DNA of 51,888 bases from a virus, in the IMG/VR virus record IMGVR_UViG_3300035584_000037, positions 1 to 51,888 of that record. One strand, written 5' to 3'. Numbering within the stretch: the stretch's first letter is position 1; each line of letters opens with the position of its first letter. Below are positions 15,756-24,704 of this stretch, one piece after another. Below the pieces are notes generated by a model. That model was not told the origin of the DNA, made no database searches, and worked only from the letters and a program-made list of their open reading frames with translations. A program made the position numbers and the translations under genes.

Positions 15756-15974
15756 ATGAAAAGTTTTTATGTTACAATACCAATTGCGGGGCATATTTAT
15801 GTTTCTGTGGAAGCGTAAAACAAGGAACAAGTCCTTGAAAAAGCATACGCTATAGTAGATGAAGATAAGCAAGATAATGTTGAATGGGAAATACTAGAAA
15901 GATTTAATGATGGGAATGTCTGCTATTGTCCTAGTCCCTGGCAAATAGATATTGAGGATGGGAGGGGATATTGA
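15756..15974 (+). pseudogene. Small conserved phage-type protein interrupted by in-frame TAA
   Basis: The frame starts MKSFYVTIPIAGHIYVSVEA and meets TAA at 15816-15818. It then continues in the same frame as NKEQVLEKAYAIVDEDKQ to WEILERF and ends at TGA 15972-15974 (72 codons plus stop). Proteins of the form 'I-A-G-H-x-x-V-x-V-E-A-E-x-x-E-x-A-x-x-K-A' are common in phages, and in them the residue after V-E-A is usually Glu, so GAA to TAA is the likely change. GGAGATGG upstream gives a ribosome site for the first part only. Function unknown. Confidence 0.72.
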
Positions 15975-16017
15975 AGATTAGGTGGATATTAGGGATATTT
16001 ATTAGAGAGGAGATAAT

Positions 16018-16224
16018 ATGTCAGAGCAACTAAAAGAAGGTACTGATGTTACTATTACTTATAAAGGATATGCTAAAGGAGTAATTTGTGGAGTAGCGTC
16101 TTCTCTTGATGTTGTTGGCAATGTTTATATAATAAAATTGACTTATCGTGATGATTCAGAATATTGGAGAAGTTTCCCATATTCTTGTGTTGCTTTGCCG
16201 GAATCTTTATTTGCTCATAGTTAA
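16018..16224 (+). CDS. Small beta-rich hypothetical protein
   Basis: 68 residues with alternating beta strands (TDVTITYKGYAKGVICGV, then NVYIIKLTYRDD), suggestive of a small barrel. AGAGGAG gives a strong ribosome site. No family recognised. It closes the group of tiny genes downstream of the consensus promoter and lies 4 bases before the helicase gene. Confidence 0.72.
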   Translation: MSEQLKEGTDVTITYKGYAKGVICGVASSLDVVGNVYIIKLTYRDDSEYWRSFPYSCVALPESLFAHS

Positions 16225-16228
16225 TTAT

Positions 16229-17893
16229 ATGAAACTTCTAAAAATTAAAGATCGGTATGTTTTTCAATGTACTTTTCAAGAAAAAGATATCCCAAAAAAT
16301 GTTGGTTTTAGGTGGGATAAGACTTTGAGACATTGGTACACTTTTGATGTGCATATGGCTAATAAATTATTATCTTATTCCGATGAGAGTACTTTGAATA
16401 ATATTAATTATGATCTTAGGTTAAAAGAGGATTCATTAAATAGTTCTCAGAATAGTACTTCTGACATATATATTCCCCATAATGATGGTTTAGAGTATTT
16501 ACCATATCAAAAAGCTGGAATAAAATATGCGCTTGATCATGGCAATACATTAATAGCTGATGAGATGGGTTTAGGTAAGACAATACAGGCTATAGGTTAT
16601 ATTAATGCAAAGAATGATATAAAATCTATTTTAGTAATATGCCCCGCATCGTTAAAAATTAATTGGAAACGTGAGTTAGAAAAATGGTTAGTGAATAAGT
16701 ATACAATAGATATAGTTTATGGTGAGTTTCCTATGTCTGATATTGTTATTTGTAGCTATAATATTTTAAAAAATTTTCATGAGCAGTTGGTATCAAGAGT
16801 ATGGGATTTAAAAATTTTAGATGAGGCTCATTACTTAAAAAATAATAAGACATTACGTACAAAGCATGTTTTTGGTTATCGCAATAATACTCCTGGAAAA
16901 GTAGAAAACATATCTCCTATAAAATCCAACATTACTATAGCTTTAACTGGTACTCCTATACTTAATAGACCTAGTGAGTTATGGCCGTTATTAAAGCATA
17001 TGGATAATAAGACATGGAGTAACTGGACTCATTACGTAGAGAGGTATTGCGCGGCAGAGCATACAAGATATGGTTGGGATACTAAAGGATCGTCGAATGA
17101 GGAAGAGCTACAAATAAAATTACGTGAAACTATAATGGTAAGAAGATTAAAAAAAGATGTTCTAAAAGACTTGCCACCTAAAAGAAGAGCTACAATAATA
17201 TTACCTTCTGATGAGGTTAGAGACGTATTATATAATGAGAGTGAGAGATATGAAAAGATAAAGAATCGGCTATATAAGCTAAAATCCTTTGTAGAGGAAT
17301 GTAAAAATATAGTAGATAAGGAAGACTTATATAAAGAAGCTATTGAAAATTTAAATAAAGAATATTTGGCATCGTTTGAAGAGGTATCTAAAATATGTCA
17401 TGAAACTGCATTAATTAAAGCTGATTATGCTATTGATTACATTAAGAATTTTATGGAAAGTGTTGATAAGATAGTTGTATTTGCTCATCATCATGATGTT
17501 ATTGATAAGCTTTACGATGGGTTAAAGGAATTTAATCCGGTAAAAGTTGTAGGAGGTATGTCTGATAATGACAAGCAGAGTTCTGTAGACTCTTTTCAAA
17601 ATGATGTTAATACTAAAATTTTTATAGGATCAATCACTGCTGCTGGAGTGGGATATACATTGACAGCCTCTTCTAATGTTATTTTTATTGAGCTTAACTG
17701 GGTTCCTGGAGTTATGTCACAGGCAGAGGACCGGTGCCACAGAATTGGAACTGTTAACTCTGTACTTTGTCAATATCTTGTGTTGGAAGGAAGCATAGAT
17801 GAAAAAATAGCAAATGAATTGATAAGTAAGCAAGATATAATTGATAAATGTTTAGATAATAAAATAGCAACTGAAAAGATTTCTTTATTTTAA
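16229..17893 (+). CDS. SNF2-family helicase/ATPase
   Basis: 554 residues from ATG 16229; an upstream in-frame ATG at 16148 lies inside the previous gene and lacks a site. Residues about 5-50 form a small HARP/DUF5710-like module (IPKNVGFRWDKTLRHWYTFD). Motif I is DEMGLGKT (111-118), Ia ICPASLKINW, II DEAH (198-201), III LTGTPILNRP, V AAGVGYTLTAS and VI QAEDRCHRIGT. Such single-chain SNF2 enzymes move or remodel DNA junctions (SMARCAL1-like annealing helicases are the nearest well-known type). Next to the sliding clamp it is probably a replication or fork-repair factor. Confidence 0.93.
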   Translation: MKLLKIKDRYVFQCTFQEKDIPKNVGFRWDKTLRHWYTFDVHMANKLLSYSDESTLNNINYDLRLKEDSLNSSQNSTSDIYIPHNDGLEYLPYQKAGIKYALDHGNTLIADEMGLGKTIQAIGYINAKNDIKSILVICPASLKINWKRELEKWLVNKYTIDIVYGEFPMSDIVICSYNILKNFHEQLVSRVWDLKILDEAHYLKNNKTLRTKHVFGYRNNTPGKVENISPIKSNITIALTGTPILNRPSELWPLLKHMDNKTWSNWTHYVERYCAAEHTRYGWDTKGSSNEEELQIKLRETIMVRRLKKDVLKDLPPKRRATIILPSDEVRDVLYNESERYEKIKNRLYKLKSFVEECKNIVDKEDLYKEAIENLNKEYLASFEEVSKICHETALIKADYAIDYIKNFMESVDKIVVFAHHHDVIDKLYDGLKEFNPVKVVGGMSDNDKQSSVDSFQNDVNTKIFIGSITAAGVGYTLTASSNVIFIELNWVPGVMSQAEDRCHRIGTVNSVLCQYLVLEGSIDEKIANELISKQDIIDKCLDNKIATEKISLF

Positions 17894-17906
17894 AAAGGAG
17901 TATTAT

Positions 17907-19085
17907 ATGGTATTAAATAGGAAAATATTGTTGGATGCTTTGAAGTATGCAAGTAATTTTGTACCTAAAAAAACTACAATACCTTCTTTATTGAATTTTA
18001 AACTAATTTTTGATAAGGATAAGTTAACAATTATATCTACAGATTTAGATAATTGGATGAAGGTATATGTATCTATAGTAAACCAAGATATAGTTACTAT
18101 ATTAATTAATGCAAAAAATTTTATTAATATAGTAGAAAAGATTAGTAGTGATGAGATTTATTTGAATATAGTTAATGATTGCTTAAAAATAGTTGCTGAC
18201 AATATGGAGTTTAAGATTACTGTAATATTCGGATCATTAATAGATAAGTACCCTAATTTTCAAGATCAGGAATTTACAAAAGATACCACTATAAGTACGG
18301 AAGATTTTAATGATATGGTGAAATGTTCTTCTTTTGCAGCAAGTAAATATGATATGGAAGTTTTGAAACATATTTTATTAAGAATTTCTTCAAAGCAAGT
18401 GGGTATGGTAGCTACAGATGGTCATATGTTGGGGATGTGTTATAAGGAATACAAAGGTAATTCTGATGTTGATTTAATTGTAAATCCTAATTTTTTGAAT
18501 GCATGCACAAAGATTTTTAAAAGCGGTTTTGATAATAAATTATCTGAAAGTATGTGTGTATGTCATATTAGTCATGTTTGTAAGGAAGTAGATTTAAAGA
18601 AAATCCCTTCATGGATTTGTATTGAGTACAATTTATCTGAAAATATTTTTGTATTATTATATTCTAAGTTAGGTGAAGGTCCGTACCCGGAGTATGAAAA
18701 GGTTATTCCTCAAAATAAAGATAAAAAAGTTATTGTTAGTAGATATTCTTTATTAGATGCGCTGAAACAATTATTACCATTTTCTAACGAGAATACTAAT
18801 CTTATTAAATTTAAATATACATGTAATAATTTAGAACTATATATTAAAAATATAGATATCGGATGTGATGTAAATAAAAATTTAAATGTGGAATATAGCG
18901 GGGAAGATTTTATTATAGGTTTTAATGGTAAATATTTTATAAAGGAGTTAGAAATATTAGATTGTGATGTAGTTATTATCACAATGGGTACAGTACTTGG
19001 TCCGTGTTTAATTTTTGATAATTCTTGTGAAGGAAAGTTATTATTGATTATGCCTTTACGAATAATTGAAGAAGATGGAGAATGA
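17907..19085 (+). CDS. dnaN: DNA polymerase III beta-type sliding clamp
   Basis: 392 residues, typical for a bacterial beta clamp with three repeated domains. Visible markers are an N-terminal helix and PSLLNFKLIF, the central GMVATDGHMLGMCY, the inter-domain GPYPEYEKVIP, and the C-terminal IGFNGKYFIKELE and IMPLR. A dimer would encircle DNA and tether polymerase. Most T4-like phages carry a trimeric gp45 clamp instead, so a bacterial-type clamp suggests use of a polymerase III-like enzyme or capture from a host. AAAAGGAG precedes the ATG. Confidence 0.93.
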   Translation: MVLNRKILLDALKYASNFVPKKTTIPSLLNFKLIFDKDKLTIISTDLDNWMKVYVSIVNQDIVTILINAKNFINIVEKISSDEIYLNIVNDCLKIVADNMEFKITVIFGSLIDKYPNFQDQEFTKDTTISTEDFNDMVKCSSFAASKYDMEVLKHILLRISSKQVGMVATDGHMLGMCYKEYKGNSDVDLIVNPNFLNACTKIFKSGFDNKLSESMCVCHISHVCKEVDLKKIPSWICIEYNLSENIFVLLYSKLGEGPYPEYEKVIPQNKDKKVIVSRYSLLDALKQLLPFSNENTNLIKFKYTCNNLELYIKNIDIGCDVNKNLNVEYSGEDFIIGFNGKYFIKELEILDCDVVIITMGTVLGPCLIFDNSCEGKLLLIMPLRIIEEDGE

Positions 19086-19087
19086 TT

Positions 19088-19576
19088 ATGGATATTAAAT
19101 TTGGAGGTTCTGGTGTAGATAAAGAGGTATGTGATTGGATTCATGACAATATAAAGCATGGAAGTACTATTTTAGAAATAGGTAGTGGAGATGTTAGTAC
19201 ACCTTTTTTATCTCAATTTTTTAATGTGTTTTCAATAGAAGATGATAAAAGATATTGCTATAAATATAATTCAACTTATATTTATGCCCCAATTAGTAGG
19301 TATGGTTGGTATGATTTAGATGAATTGTTTAATAGCATGTTATTTAAAGATCATGCTATAAATAAGTTTTATGATGCAATTCTTATTGATGGTCCGTCTA
19401 GAGAAGAAACAAGGTTAGGATTTTTAATTAATTCTTATTTATTTGATTATAGTGTACCATTAATTTTTCATGATACTAATAGACCAACAGAGCAAGCCCT
19501 AGTAAAATTAGTATCTGAAAAAGTAAAAAGACCTATACAGTACTTTGAAGACAAGAATTTTTTTGCAGTTATTTAA
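19088..19576 (+). CDS. Class I SAM-dependent methyltransferase-like protein
   Basis: 162 residues. ATG 19088 is preferred because GGAG ends 7 bases before it; ATG 19082 is in frame but too close. Motif I is STILEIGSGDVSTPFL and motif II VFSIEDD, followed by DAILIDGPSREETR and IFHDTNRP. The acidic IDGP and HDTN residues are like metal-dependent sugar or small-molecule methyltransferases. It begins at the stop of dnaN and opens the long glycan-type operon. Confidence 0.78.
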   Translation: MDIKFGGSGVDKEVCDWIHDNIKHGSTILEIGSGDVSTPFLSQFFNVFSIEDDKRYCYKYNSTYIYAPISRYGWYDLDELFNSMLFKDHAINKFYDAILIDGPSREETRLGFLINSYLFDYSVPLIFHDTNRPTEQALVKLVSEKVKRPIQYFEDKNFFAVI

Positions 19577-19592
19577 TTAATAGAGGTATAAT

Positions 19593-20126
19593 ATGCTTTT
19601 TAGATTTGATGATATGTGTAAAAATACGGATATGCGTAAGGCTACCTATATGGCAGAATATTTGAAAAATAGATTTTCTGGTTGTGAAATTTTATTCTGT
19701 ATTTCCCCTATAGGTAATAATGTAGATAAAAAAGAGAATGTTTTTCCTCTTGAATATATGCCGTATAGTGATCCATGTATTTTTTATGATGTAGATTATT
19801 GTTATGTACCCGAATTTCCTAAATTTATTAGTATAGCTAATCATGGTTTGATCCATGTTGATCATAGATTATTATCTTACGGCGCTCAGGAGATGAGTAT
19901 TTTAGTAGCTGCTAGCTTGACTAAATCAAATATTTTTGTTCCTCCTTTTCATCACTGGAATAAAGATACTGAGGATATCTGTAGGAAACATGGTATTGAT
20001 TTGATTAAATATGAGGATGGGTGGTATAATTTAAAGTATAGTAAATTTGATAGTAGTTTAAATAATTGGTATTTACATTCATATGAGTTTACAATAGATA
20101 GTTTTTTGTATGTAATGGGTAATTAA
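19593..20126 (+). CDS. Polysaccharide deacetylase-like protein
   Basis: 177 residues. MLFRFDDMCK at the start, SIANHGLIHVDHRLL in the middle, FVPPFHHWNKDTEDICRKHGI and WYLHSYEF near the end match the carbohydrate esterase 4-like / DUF2334 layout: catalytic Asp, metal His residues, and a barrel-ending His. It would remove acetyl or related groups from a sugar polymer. It is short for the family, so activity is uncertain. AGAGG supplies a ribosome site. Confidence 0.68.
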   Translation: MLFRFDDMCKNTDMRKATYMAEYLKNRFSGCEILFCISPIGNNVDKKENVFPLEYMPYSDPCIFYDVDYCYVPEFPKFISIANHGLIHVDHRLLSYGAQEMSILVAASLTKSNIFVPPFHHWNKDTEDICRKHGIDLIKYEDGWYNLKYSKFDSSLNNWYLHSYEFTIDSFLYVMGN

Positions 20127-20129
20127 TAT

Positions 20130-21020
20130 ATGTTTGATATATACAAAAACTTAACTAAAGATTTATATACTGATATTGATAAAGCAGTACAATACTGTAA
20201 ATCAGTATCTAATTGTAAATATCAAGATCGTACAATATTTCATTGTTATTGGAGAGTTCCTAAAGCATTTACAGTTAAGCATTTACTACCAATTAAAAGT
20301 TATTTTGTAACTCAGGATTTAGATAATACGGAATTATGGTTATGGAGTAATGTTGATTTAACAAAGAATGAATTATTAAAGCCTTTTTTAAATAGGATTA
20401 ATTTTAAGATTTATGATCCTATTAATGAATCAAAAAATACAATATTAGAAGGAAAGAATAACATATTACATTCCTCCGATGAATTATGCTATTTAGATGG
20501 AGATTTATTCAGACTATTAGCTTTGAATAATTATGGAGGAGTATATTTTGATTTAGATGTGGTTCTATTAAGAGATTTTTCTCCTCTTTTACATAAAGAG
20601 TTCGCATATCAATGGGGTACTACTCAGGACGTAAATGGTGCTGTAATGAGGTTATTTAAGGATAGTGACCTATCTAAATTTTTATTAAAAGAGCTGTCCA
20701 TTAAAAATCCTAGTAAAAGAAGTACTTGTTGGGGTTCTTTTTTGCTTACTAAAGCGTATTATAGTAGTATGATTAAAGTATTACCCGCTGCATTTTTTAA
20801 TACTGAGTGGCAATATACTGATGAACAGTTGAATAAGGATGAGGAATTAAAAAATTTTGTTTTTTATCCATTTAAGAAAACAAAGTATAGTAGTGAGTTT
20901 TATGAGGGGGTTTTTAGCTGGCATTGGCATAATCAGTGGGATGCTGTAATAGAGGACGGATCTAAATTTAATTTGTTAAACAAGGCGATAAGTAAGAAAT
21001 TCGAGGAAATGTTTGAATAA
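20130..21020 (+). CDS. DXD glycosyltransferase (GT32-like, Gly_transf_sug type)
   Basis: 296 residues. The segment CYLDGDLFRLLALNNYGGVYFDLDVVLLRDFSPL is diagnostic: the R-x-x-x-L-x-x-x-G-G-x-Y-x-D-x-D signature of capsular and mannosyl or galactosyl transferases. The N-terminal FHCYWRVPKAFTVKHL precedes the nucleotide site. SWHWHNQW near the C-terminus is also family-like. Transfer of hexose from a nucleotide sugar is expected; specificity is unknown. The next gene overlaps its end. Confidence 0.88.
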   Translation: MFDIYKNLTKDLYTDIDKAVQYCKSVSNCKYQDRTIFHCYWRVPKAFTVKHLLPIKSYFVTQDLDNTELWLWSNVDLTKNELLKPFLNRINFKIYDPINESKNTILEGKNNILHSSDELCYLDGDLFRLLALNNYGGVYFDLDVVLLRDFSPLLHKEFAYQWGTTQDVNGAVMRLFKDSDLSKFLLKELSIKNPSKRSTCWGSFLLTKAYYSSMIKVLPAAFFNTEWQYTDEQLNKDEELKNFVFYPFKKTKYSSEFYEGVFSWHWHNQWDAVIEDGSKFNLLNKAISKKFEEMFE

Positions 21021-21627
21021 AAAATATCTTAATATCTCTGATTTTTATAATAATCTTTATATGTATTATAGAGGTAATAATTCTTTATTAGTAGGATGGA
21101 AATCTAAAGTTGGACAATATTTAAGATTTAAAACTATTATTGAATGCGGACTAAAAAACACTGATTATATATTAGATGTAGGTTGTGGTGTGGGAGATTT
21201 TTTAGCGTATTGTAAAGAAAATAATTTAATCTTTGATTATATTGGTATAGATTTTTATGAAGATTTTGTAAATATATGTAAGAAGTATTATCCTGAAAAT
21301 CTTTTTATAAAAGATAGTTTAGAAGAGCATAGTTTTGATAAAAGGTTTGATTGGTGTATAGCTTCTGGTACTTATAATGTTATTTTAACATACAATTATT
21401 TTGATAATATTGAATATATTAAACAAAATATAATTAAGATGTATAAACTATGTAAGAAGGGATGTATTTTTAATTTGTTATTTGGAGAAAAGAATTCTAT
21501 GGATGATAGTGTATTATATTTTGATGCGTTTACTATATTGAAAAATTTTATTGTTCCAATAACAAATAAATTTTTATTTAGAACAGATTATAAGGAAAAT
21601 GATTGTACAATTTGTTTATATAAGTAG
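21013..21627 (+). CDS. Class I SAM-dependent methyltransferase
   Basis: 204 residues starting with TTG inside the last codons of the upstream gene, behind GAGGAAA. Motif I is YILDVGCGVGDFLAYC (about 52-67), motif II YIGIDFYEDFV and motif IV DWCIASGTYN. The small-molecule acceptor is unknown; a sugar or sugar lipid would fit the neighbourhood. No DNA target motifs (PPY) are present. Confidence 0.85.
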   Translation: MNKKYLNISDFYNNLYMYYRGNNSLLVGWKSKVGQYLRFKTIIECGLKNTDYILDVGCGVGDFLAYCKENNLIFDYIGIDFYEDFVNICKKYYPENLFIKDSLEEHSFDKRFDWCIASGTYNVILTYNYFDNIEYIKQNIIKMYKLCKKGCIFNLLFGEKNSMDDSVLYFDAFTILKNFIVPITNKFLFRTDYKENDCTICLYK

Positions 21628-21639
21628 ATTGGATAGGGT

Positions 21640-22269
21640 ATGAGGCGTTTAGGAAGTCTAAGATCAATTATAGAGGGTTGTTATGGGATGTATAATCAGG
21701 ATGTATTATTAGAAGTCAATCATGTAATGGAGAGACATTGGTATATATTGACTTTTGGTAAAGAGATTTTTTTTAATTGTGGATGTAATGATATTTTAGA
21801 AATAGGTGCATATGAGGGTCTCTCTACGATAGTATATTTGAGATATGCTTTTGAGCATATGTTTCATACTAGTATTATTGATCCGTGGAATGGAGCAGGA
21901 TTAGGAACTGATAAAATATTTAAGGTATTTAAAGATAGAGTGGAGCCTTATAAAGAAAATTTAACTGTAAAAAGATTAGATTCTACTTCAGATGAAGCTA
22001 AGAAGTATATAAGTAGATTAAGTTTATGTTTTTCTTATGTTGATGGGTTACATACATACGATAATGCGTTGAGCGATATTAGTAATTGTATGGAAGTTGG
22101 ATCATTGATTATTTCAGTTGATGATGTGAGAGGGTACGATTTTTCAAAAGGTGTCATGGAGGCTGTTAGGGTATGCGAGAAGAAGTACTCTGATAGCTAT
22201 GAATTAGTACATTCCCCAGAAAATATTCAAGAAACTTATTTTGTAAAAAGGGATACGGGATCATGTTGA
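21640..22269 (+). CDS. Class I methyltransferase (Methyltransf_24 / CmcI-like)
   Basis: 209 residues. NDILEIGAYEGLSTIVYL is motif I; SIIDPWNGAG, LCFSYVDGLHTYDNALSDI and GSLIISVDDVRGYDF follow the order seen in the Methyltransf_24 group, whose members often methylate sugars or antibiotics and use a metal held by the second and third acidic motifs. It overlaps the next gene by 7 bases. The substrate is unknown. Confidence 0.83.
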   Translation: MRRLGSLRSIIEGCYGMYNQDVLLEVNHVMERHWYILTFGKEIFFNCGCNDILEIGAYEGLSTIVYLRYAFEHMFHTSIIDPWNGAGLGTDKIFKVFKDRVEPYKENLTVKRLDSTSDEAKKYISRLSLCFSYVDGLHTYDNALSDISNCMEVGSLIISVDDVRGYDFSKGVMEAVRVCEKKYSDSYELVHSPENIQETYFVKRDTGSC

Positions 22270-23279
22270 AAATAGGTATTACATATGATTTGAGGTCAAG
22301 ATATATAGCAGAAGGATACAGTGAAGAAGATGTTATAGAATTTGATAGTGATAGTACAGTTTATGCTATTGAAAATTCTATAAATAGTTTAGGGTATGTA
22401 CCAGATCATATAGGTAATATTAAAGATTTAGTAAATAGATTAAGCAAAGGCGATAAATGGGATTTAGTATTTAATATTGCAGAAGGTATGCATGGTTTTA
22501 GTAGAGAATCTCAGATACCTAATTTATTAGATGCGTATAATATACCATACACCTTTTCTGATTCGCATGTTTTGGCATTGTCTTTGAATAAAGATATTAC
22601 TAAGCGAGTTTTGTCTACACACAGTATACCTATTGCTGATTGGACTATAGTATCAAATATAAAAGATATAGATGAAAAAGATATAGATGAAGAGGGTGTA
22701 TGGAATTTTAATGGTTACCCTCTCTTTATTAAACCTGTTTTTGAGGGAACAAGTAAAGGAATTACTTCAAAATCAATAGTGCATAATTGGGAAGAATTTT
22801 ATGATGTGTGTAAAGATTTATTGTTTAAATATAATCAGCCAGTATTAGTAGAAGATTATCTTGATGGTAGGGAATTTACAGTTGGTATATTAGGTACAGG
22901 TAAAGAATCTAAAGCAATAGGGTGTTTAGAAATTATAATTAATAATAAAGATGGATTTGATAAAGAAATTTATTCCTATAAAAATAAAAAACAATATGAA
23001 GAAGTTATTGAGTACAGGTTAGTAGAAGATGATTTATCCCATAGAGCGCTTGAAATAGCTTTGATTACATGGGAAGTTTTAGGATGTAGGGATGCCGGTA
23101 GAGTAGATTTAAGGGCTGATAAAAAAGGTAATTTATATGTTTTAGAAGTTAATCCATTATCCGGTTTGAACCCAATATATTCTGATCTATGTATCTTATG
23201 TAATAAAATAGGTATGACATATACCGAATTAATAAAACAAATTATTGAGAGTGCTTTAAAAAGAAACGGGTTGAGGTAG
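22263..23279 (+). CDS. D-alanine-D-alanine ligase-like ATP-grasp enzyme
   Basis: 338 residues. The N-terminal domain (KIGITYDLRS..., DLVFNIAEGMHGFSRESQIP) and the ATP-grasp core (FIKPVFEGTSKGI, VLVEDYLDGREFTVGILG, CRDAGRVDLRADKKGNLYVLEVNPLSGLNP) match the D-Ala-D-Ala ligase group, which joins two amino acids, or an amino acid and a hydroxy acid, with ATP. Metal ligands are present in R-V-D and E-V-N. In a phage with so many sugar enzymes it may make a peptide or amino-acyl decoration, or alter the host wall; this is inference. Confidence 0.9.
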   Translation: MLKIGITYDLRSRYIAEGYSEEDVIEFDSDSTVYAIENSINSLGYVPDHIGNIKDLVNRLSKGDKWDLVFNIAEGMHGFSRESQIPNLLDAYNIPYTFSDSHVLALSLNKDITKRVLSTHSIPIADWTIVSNIKDIDEKDIDEEGVWNFNGYPLFIKPVFEGTSKGITSKSIVHNWEEFYDVCKDLLFKYNQPVLVEDYLDGREFTVGILGTGKESKAIGCLEIIINNKDGFDKEIYSYKNKKQYEEVIEYRLVEDDLSHRALEIALITWEVLGCRDAGRVDLRADKKGNLYVLEVNPLSGLNPIYSDLCILCNKIGMTYTELIKQIIESALKRNGLR

Positions 23280-23289
23280 TATTTTTATT

Positions 23290-23913
23290 ATGGATAAAGT
23301 TAATGATGTATTTTTAAATTTTGTAGGAGAAAGAAAGTTTAAAACTATTCTTGTTGATCCTCCTTGGAAATTTACTAATAGTACCGGTAAAGTTGCTCCA
23401 GAGCATAAGCGTCTTAATAGATACAGTACATTGTCTATAAACGAAATATGTAATATTGATGTCGAAAGTATTGCTGATAGTCAGGCACATTTATATTTAT
23501 GGGTTCCTAATGCTTTATTGCCGGAGGGGTTAAAAGTTATGAAAGCATGGGGATTTGAGTATAAGACGAATATTATATGGCATAAGGTTAGAAAAGATGG
23601 TGGTCCTGATGGTAGAGGAGTAGGATTTTATTTCAGGAATACCACTGAAATAGTTTTATTTGGAATTAAGGGACATATGAGAACTTTGTCACCTGGTAGA
23701 TCACAAGTTAATATTATACGAACTATGAAACAAGAGCATTCTAGAAAACCAAAAGAACTTTATGAAATAATTGAAAGTTGTAGTCCTTATCCTTACATTG
23801 AATTATTTGCAAGAGGTAGTAGGGATAATTGGGAATCATGGGGGAATCAAGCTAGAGATTATAATATAACTTGGGACACATACAGTAATAATAGTCATGG
23901 AGGTATTTTTTGA
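23290..23913 (+). CDS. MT-A70-type N6-adenine methyltransferase
   Basis: 207 residues. LVDPPWKFTN (about 21-30) is the DPPW catalytic motif. LYLWVPNALLPEGLKVMKAWGFEYKTNIIWHKV and PKELYEIIESCSPYPYIELFARG with GWESWGNQ-like ending (DNWESWGNQ) are all family hallmarks, in the order of MT-A70. It would methylate adenine in DNA, protecting the phage genome or marking it. Target site not deducible. It overlaps the next gene by 4 bases. Confidence 0.93.
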   Translation: MDKVNDVFLNFVGERKFKTILVDPPWKFTNSTGKVAPEHKRLNRYSTLSINEICNIDVESIADSQAHLYLWVPNALLPEGLKVMKAWGFEYKTNIIWHKVRKDGGPDGRGVGFYFRNTTEIVLFGIKGHMRTLSPGRSQVNIIRTMKQEHSRKPKELYEIIESCSPYPYIELFARGSRDNWESWGNQARDYNITWDTYSNNSHGGIF

Positions 23914-24704
23914 AATTAAAGCTAATTCTTAGTTCTGATGATAGTTATTACATAAATTTTCTGCCCCTAGTATCACAAGCATGGAGTAAATTTTTTGATA
24001 TTTCTGTATCTTGCATGATTATTTCGGATAAGCCTGAGTCGTATTTTGTAGATTTTAGTAAGTATGCTGATTTACATATAGAGAAACCAGTAGAAGGTGT
24101 ACCAAAATCAAGCCAAGGTATGACTGCTAGACTTTGGTTAGCTTCTTTATATAGTGTTCATTTGTGTATTATTAATGATTTAGATTTAATTCCTTTACAA
24201 AGTGAATATTTAAATAATTTAATAAAGAATAAACCAAAAGATTGTTTATTAGCTATAGGAGCAGAGGATCATTTTAAGAATCCAGAAGATAAAGGTAAGT
24301 TCCCTATGGGGTATTGTATGGGTGAGGGGCGTATTTTTAATAAAATAGTTAATCCTAAAAATTTATCTTATGAAGAATGGATTAGGTCTTTTATAGGAAT
24401 GAAGGTTTTTGATTCTAAGGAGGATATATCTAAAGAACCCCCGGAATATTCCGATGAGTCATTAATACGAGCTTTAATTAGTAAATCTAATGTTAATGTG
24501 TGCCATGTTCCATTAGGGTTTAAATTATTTGAGGATAATATAGATAGATATAAATGGAAAATTGATGCGGATAGGTTATATAGGGGGGATTATATTGAAT
24601 CACATATGTTAAGACCTTTTCATAATTATATTTCTGAATTGACTCCGTTGATTGAATTTATTAATCCTAGTTATTTTAAGGATAGTTATTTAGAGCCATT
24701 ATGA
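23910..24704 (+). CDS. Glycosyltransferase-like protein with DLD site
   Basis: 264 residues from TTG 23910 in the TTGA overlap with the methyltransferase stop, behind GGAGG. It starts LKLILSSDDSYYINFLPL; MTARLWLASLYSVHLCIINDLDLIPL resembles the R-x-x-L...D-x-D core of GT-A transferases (D-L-D at about 91-93). YSDESLIRALIS is the second acidic element. Specificity unknown. TTG starts recur in this operon. Confidence 0.68.
   Translation: MKLKLILSSDDSYYINFLPLVSQAWSKFFDISVSCMIISDKPESYFVDFSKYADLHIEKPVEGVPKSSQGMTARLWLASLYSVHLCIINDLDLIPLQSEYLNNLIKNKPKDCLLAIGAEDHFKNPEDKGKFPMGYCMGEGRIFNKIVNPKNLSYEEWIRSFIGMKVFDSKEDISKEPPEYSDESLIRALISKSNVNVCHVPLGFKLFEDNIDRYKWKIDADRLYRGDYIESHMLRPFHNYISELTPLIEFINPSYFKDSYLEPL

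Noticed and set aside
18710-19159. 149-codon minus-strand frame
   Set aside because: Lies wholly opposite the clamp and methyltransferase genes, whose families are clear; low-complexity composition typical of AT-rich shadows.
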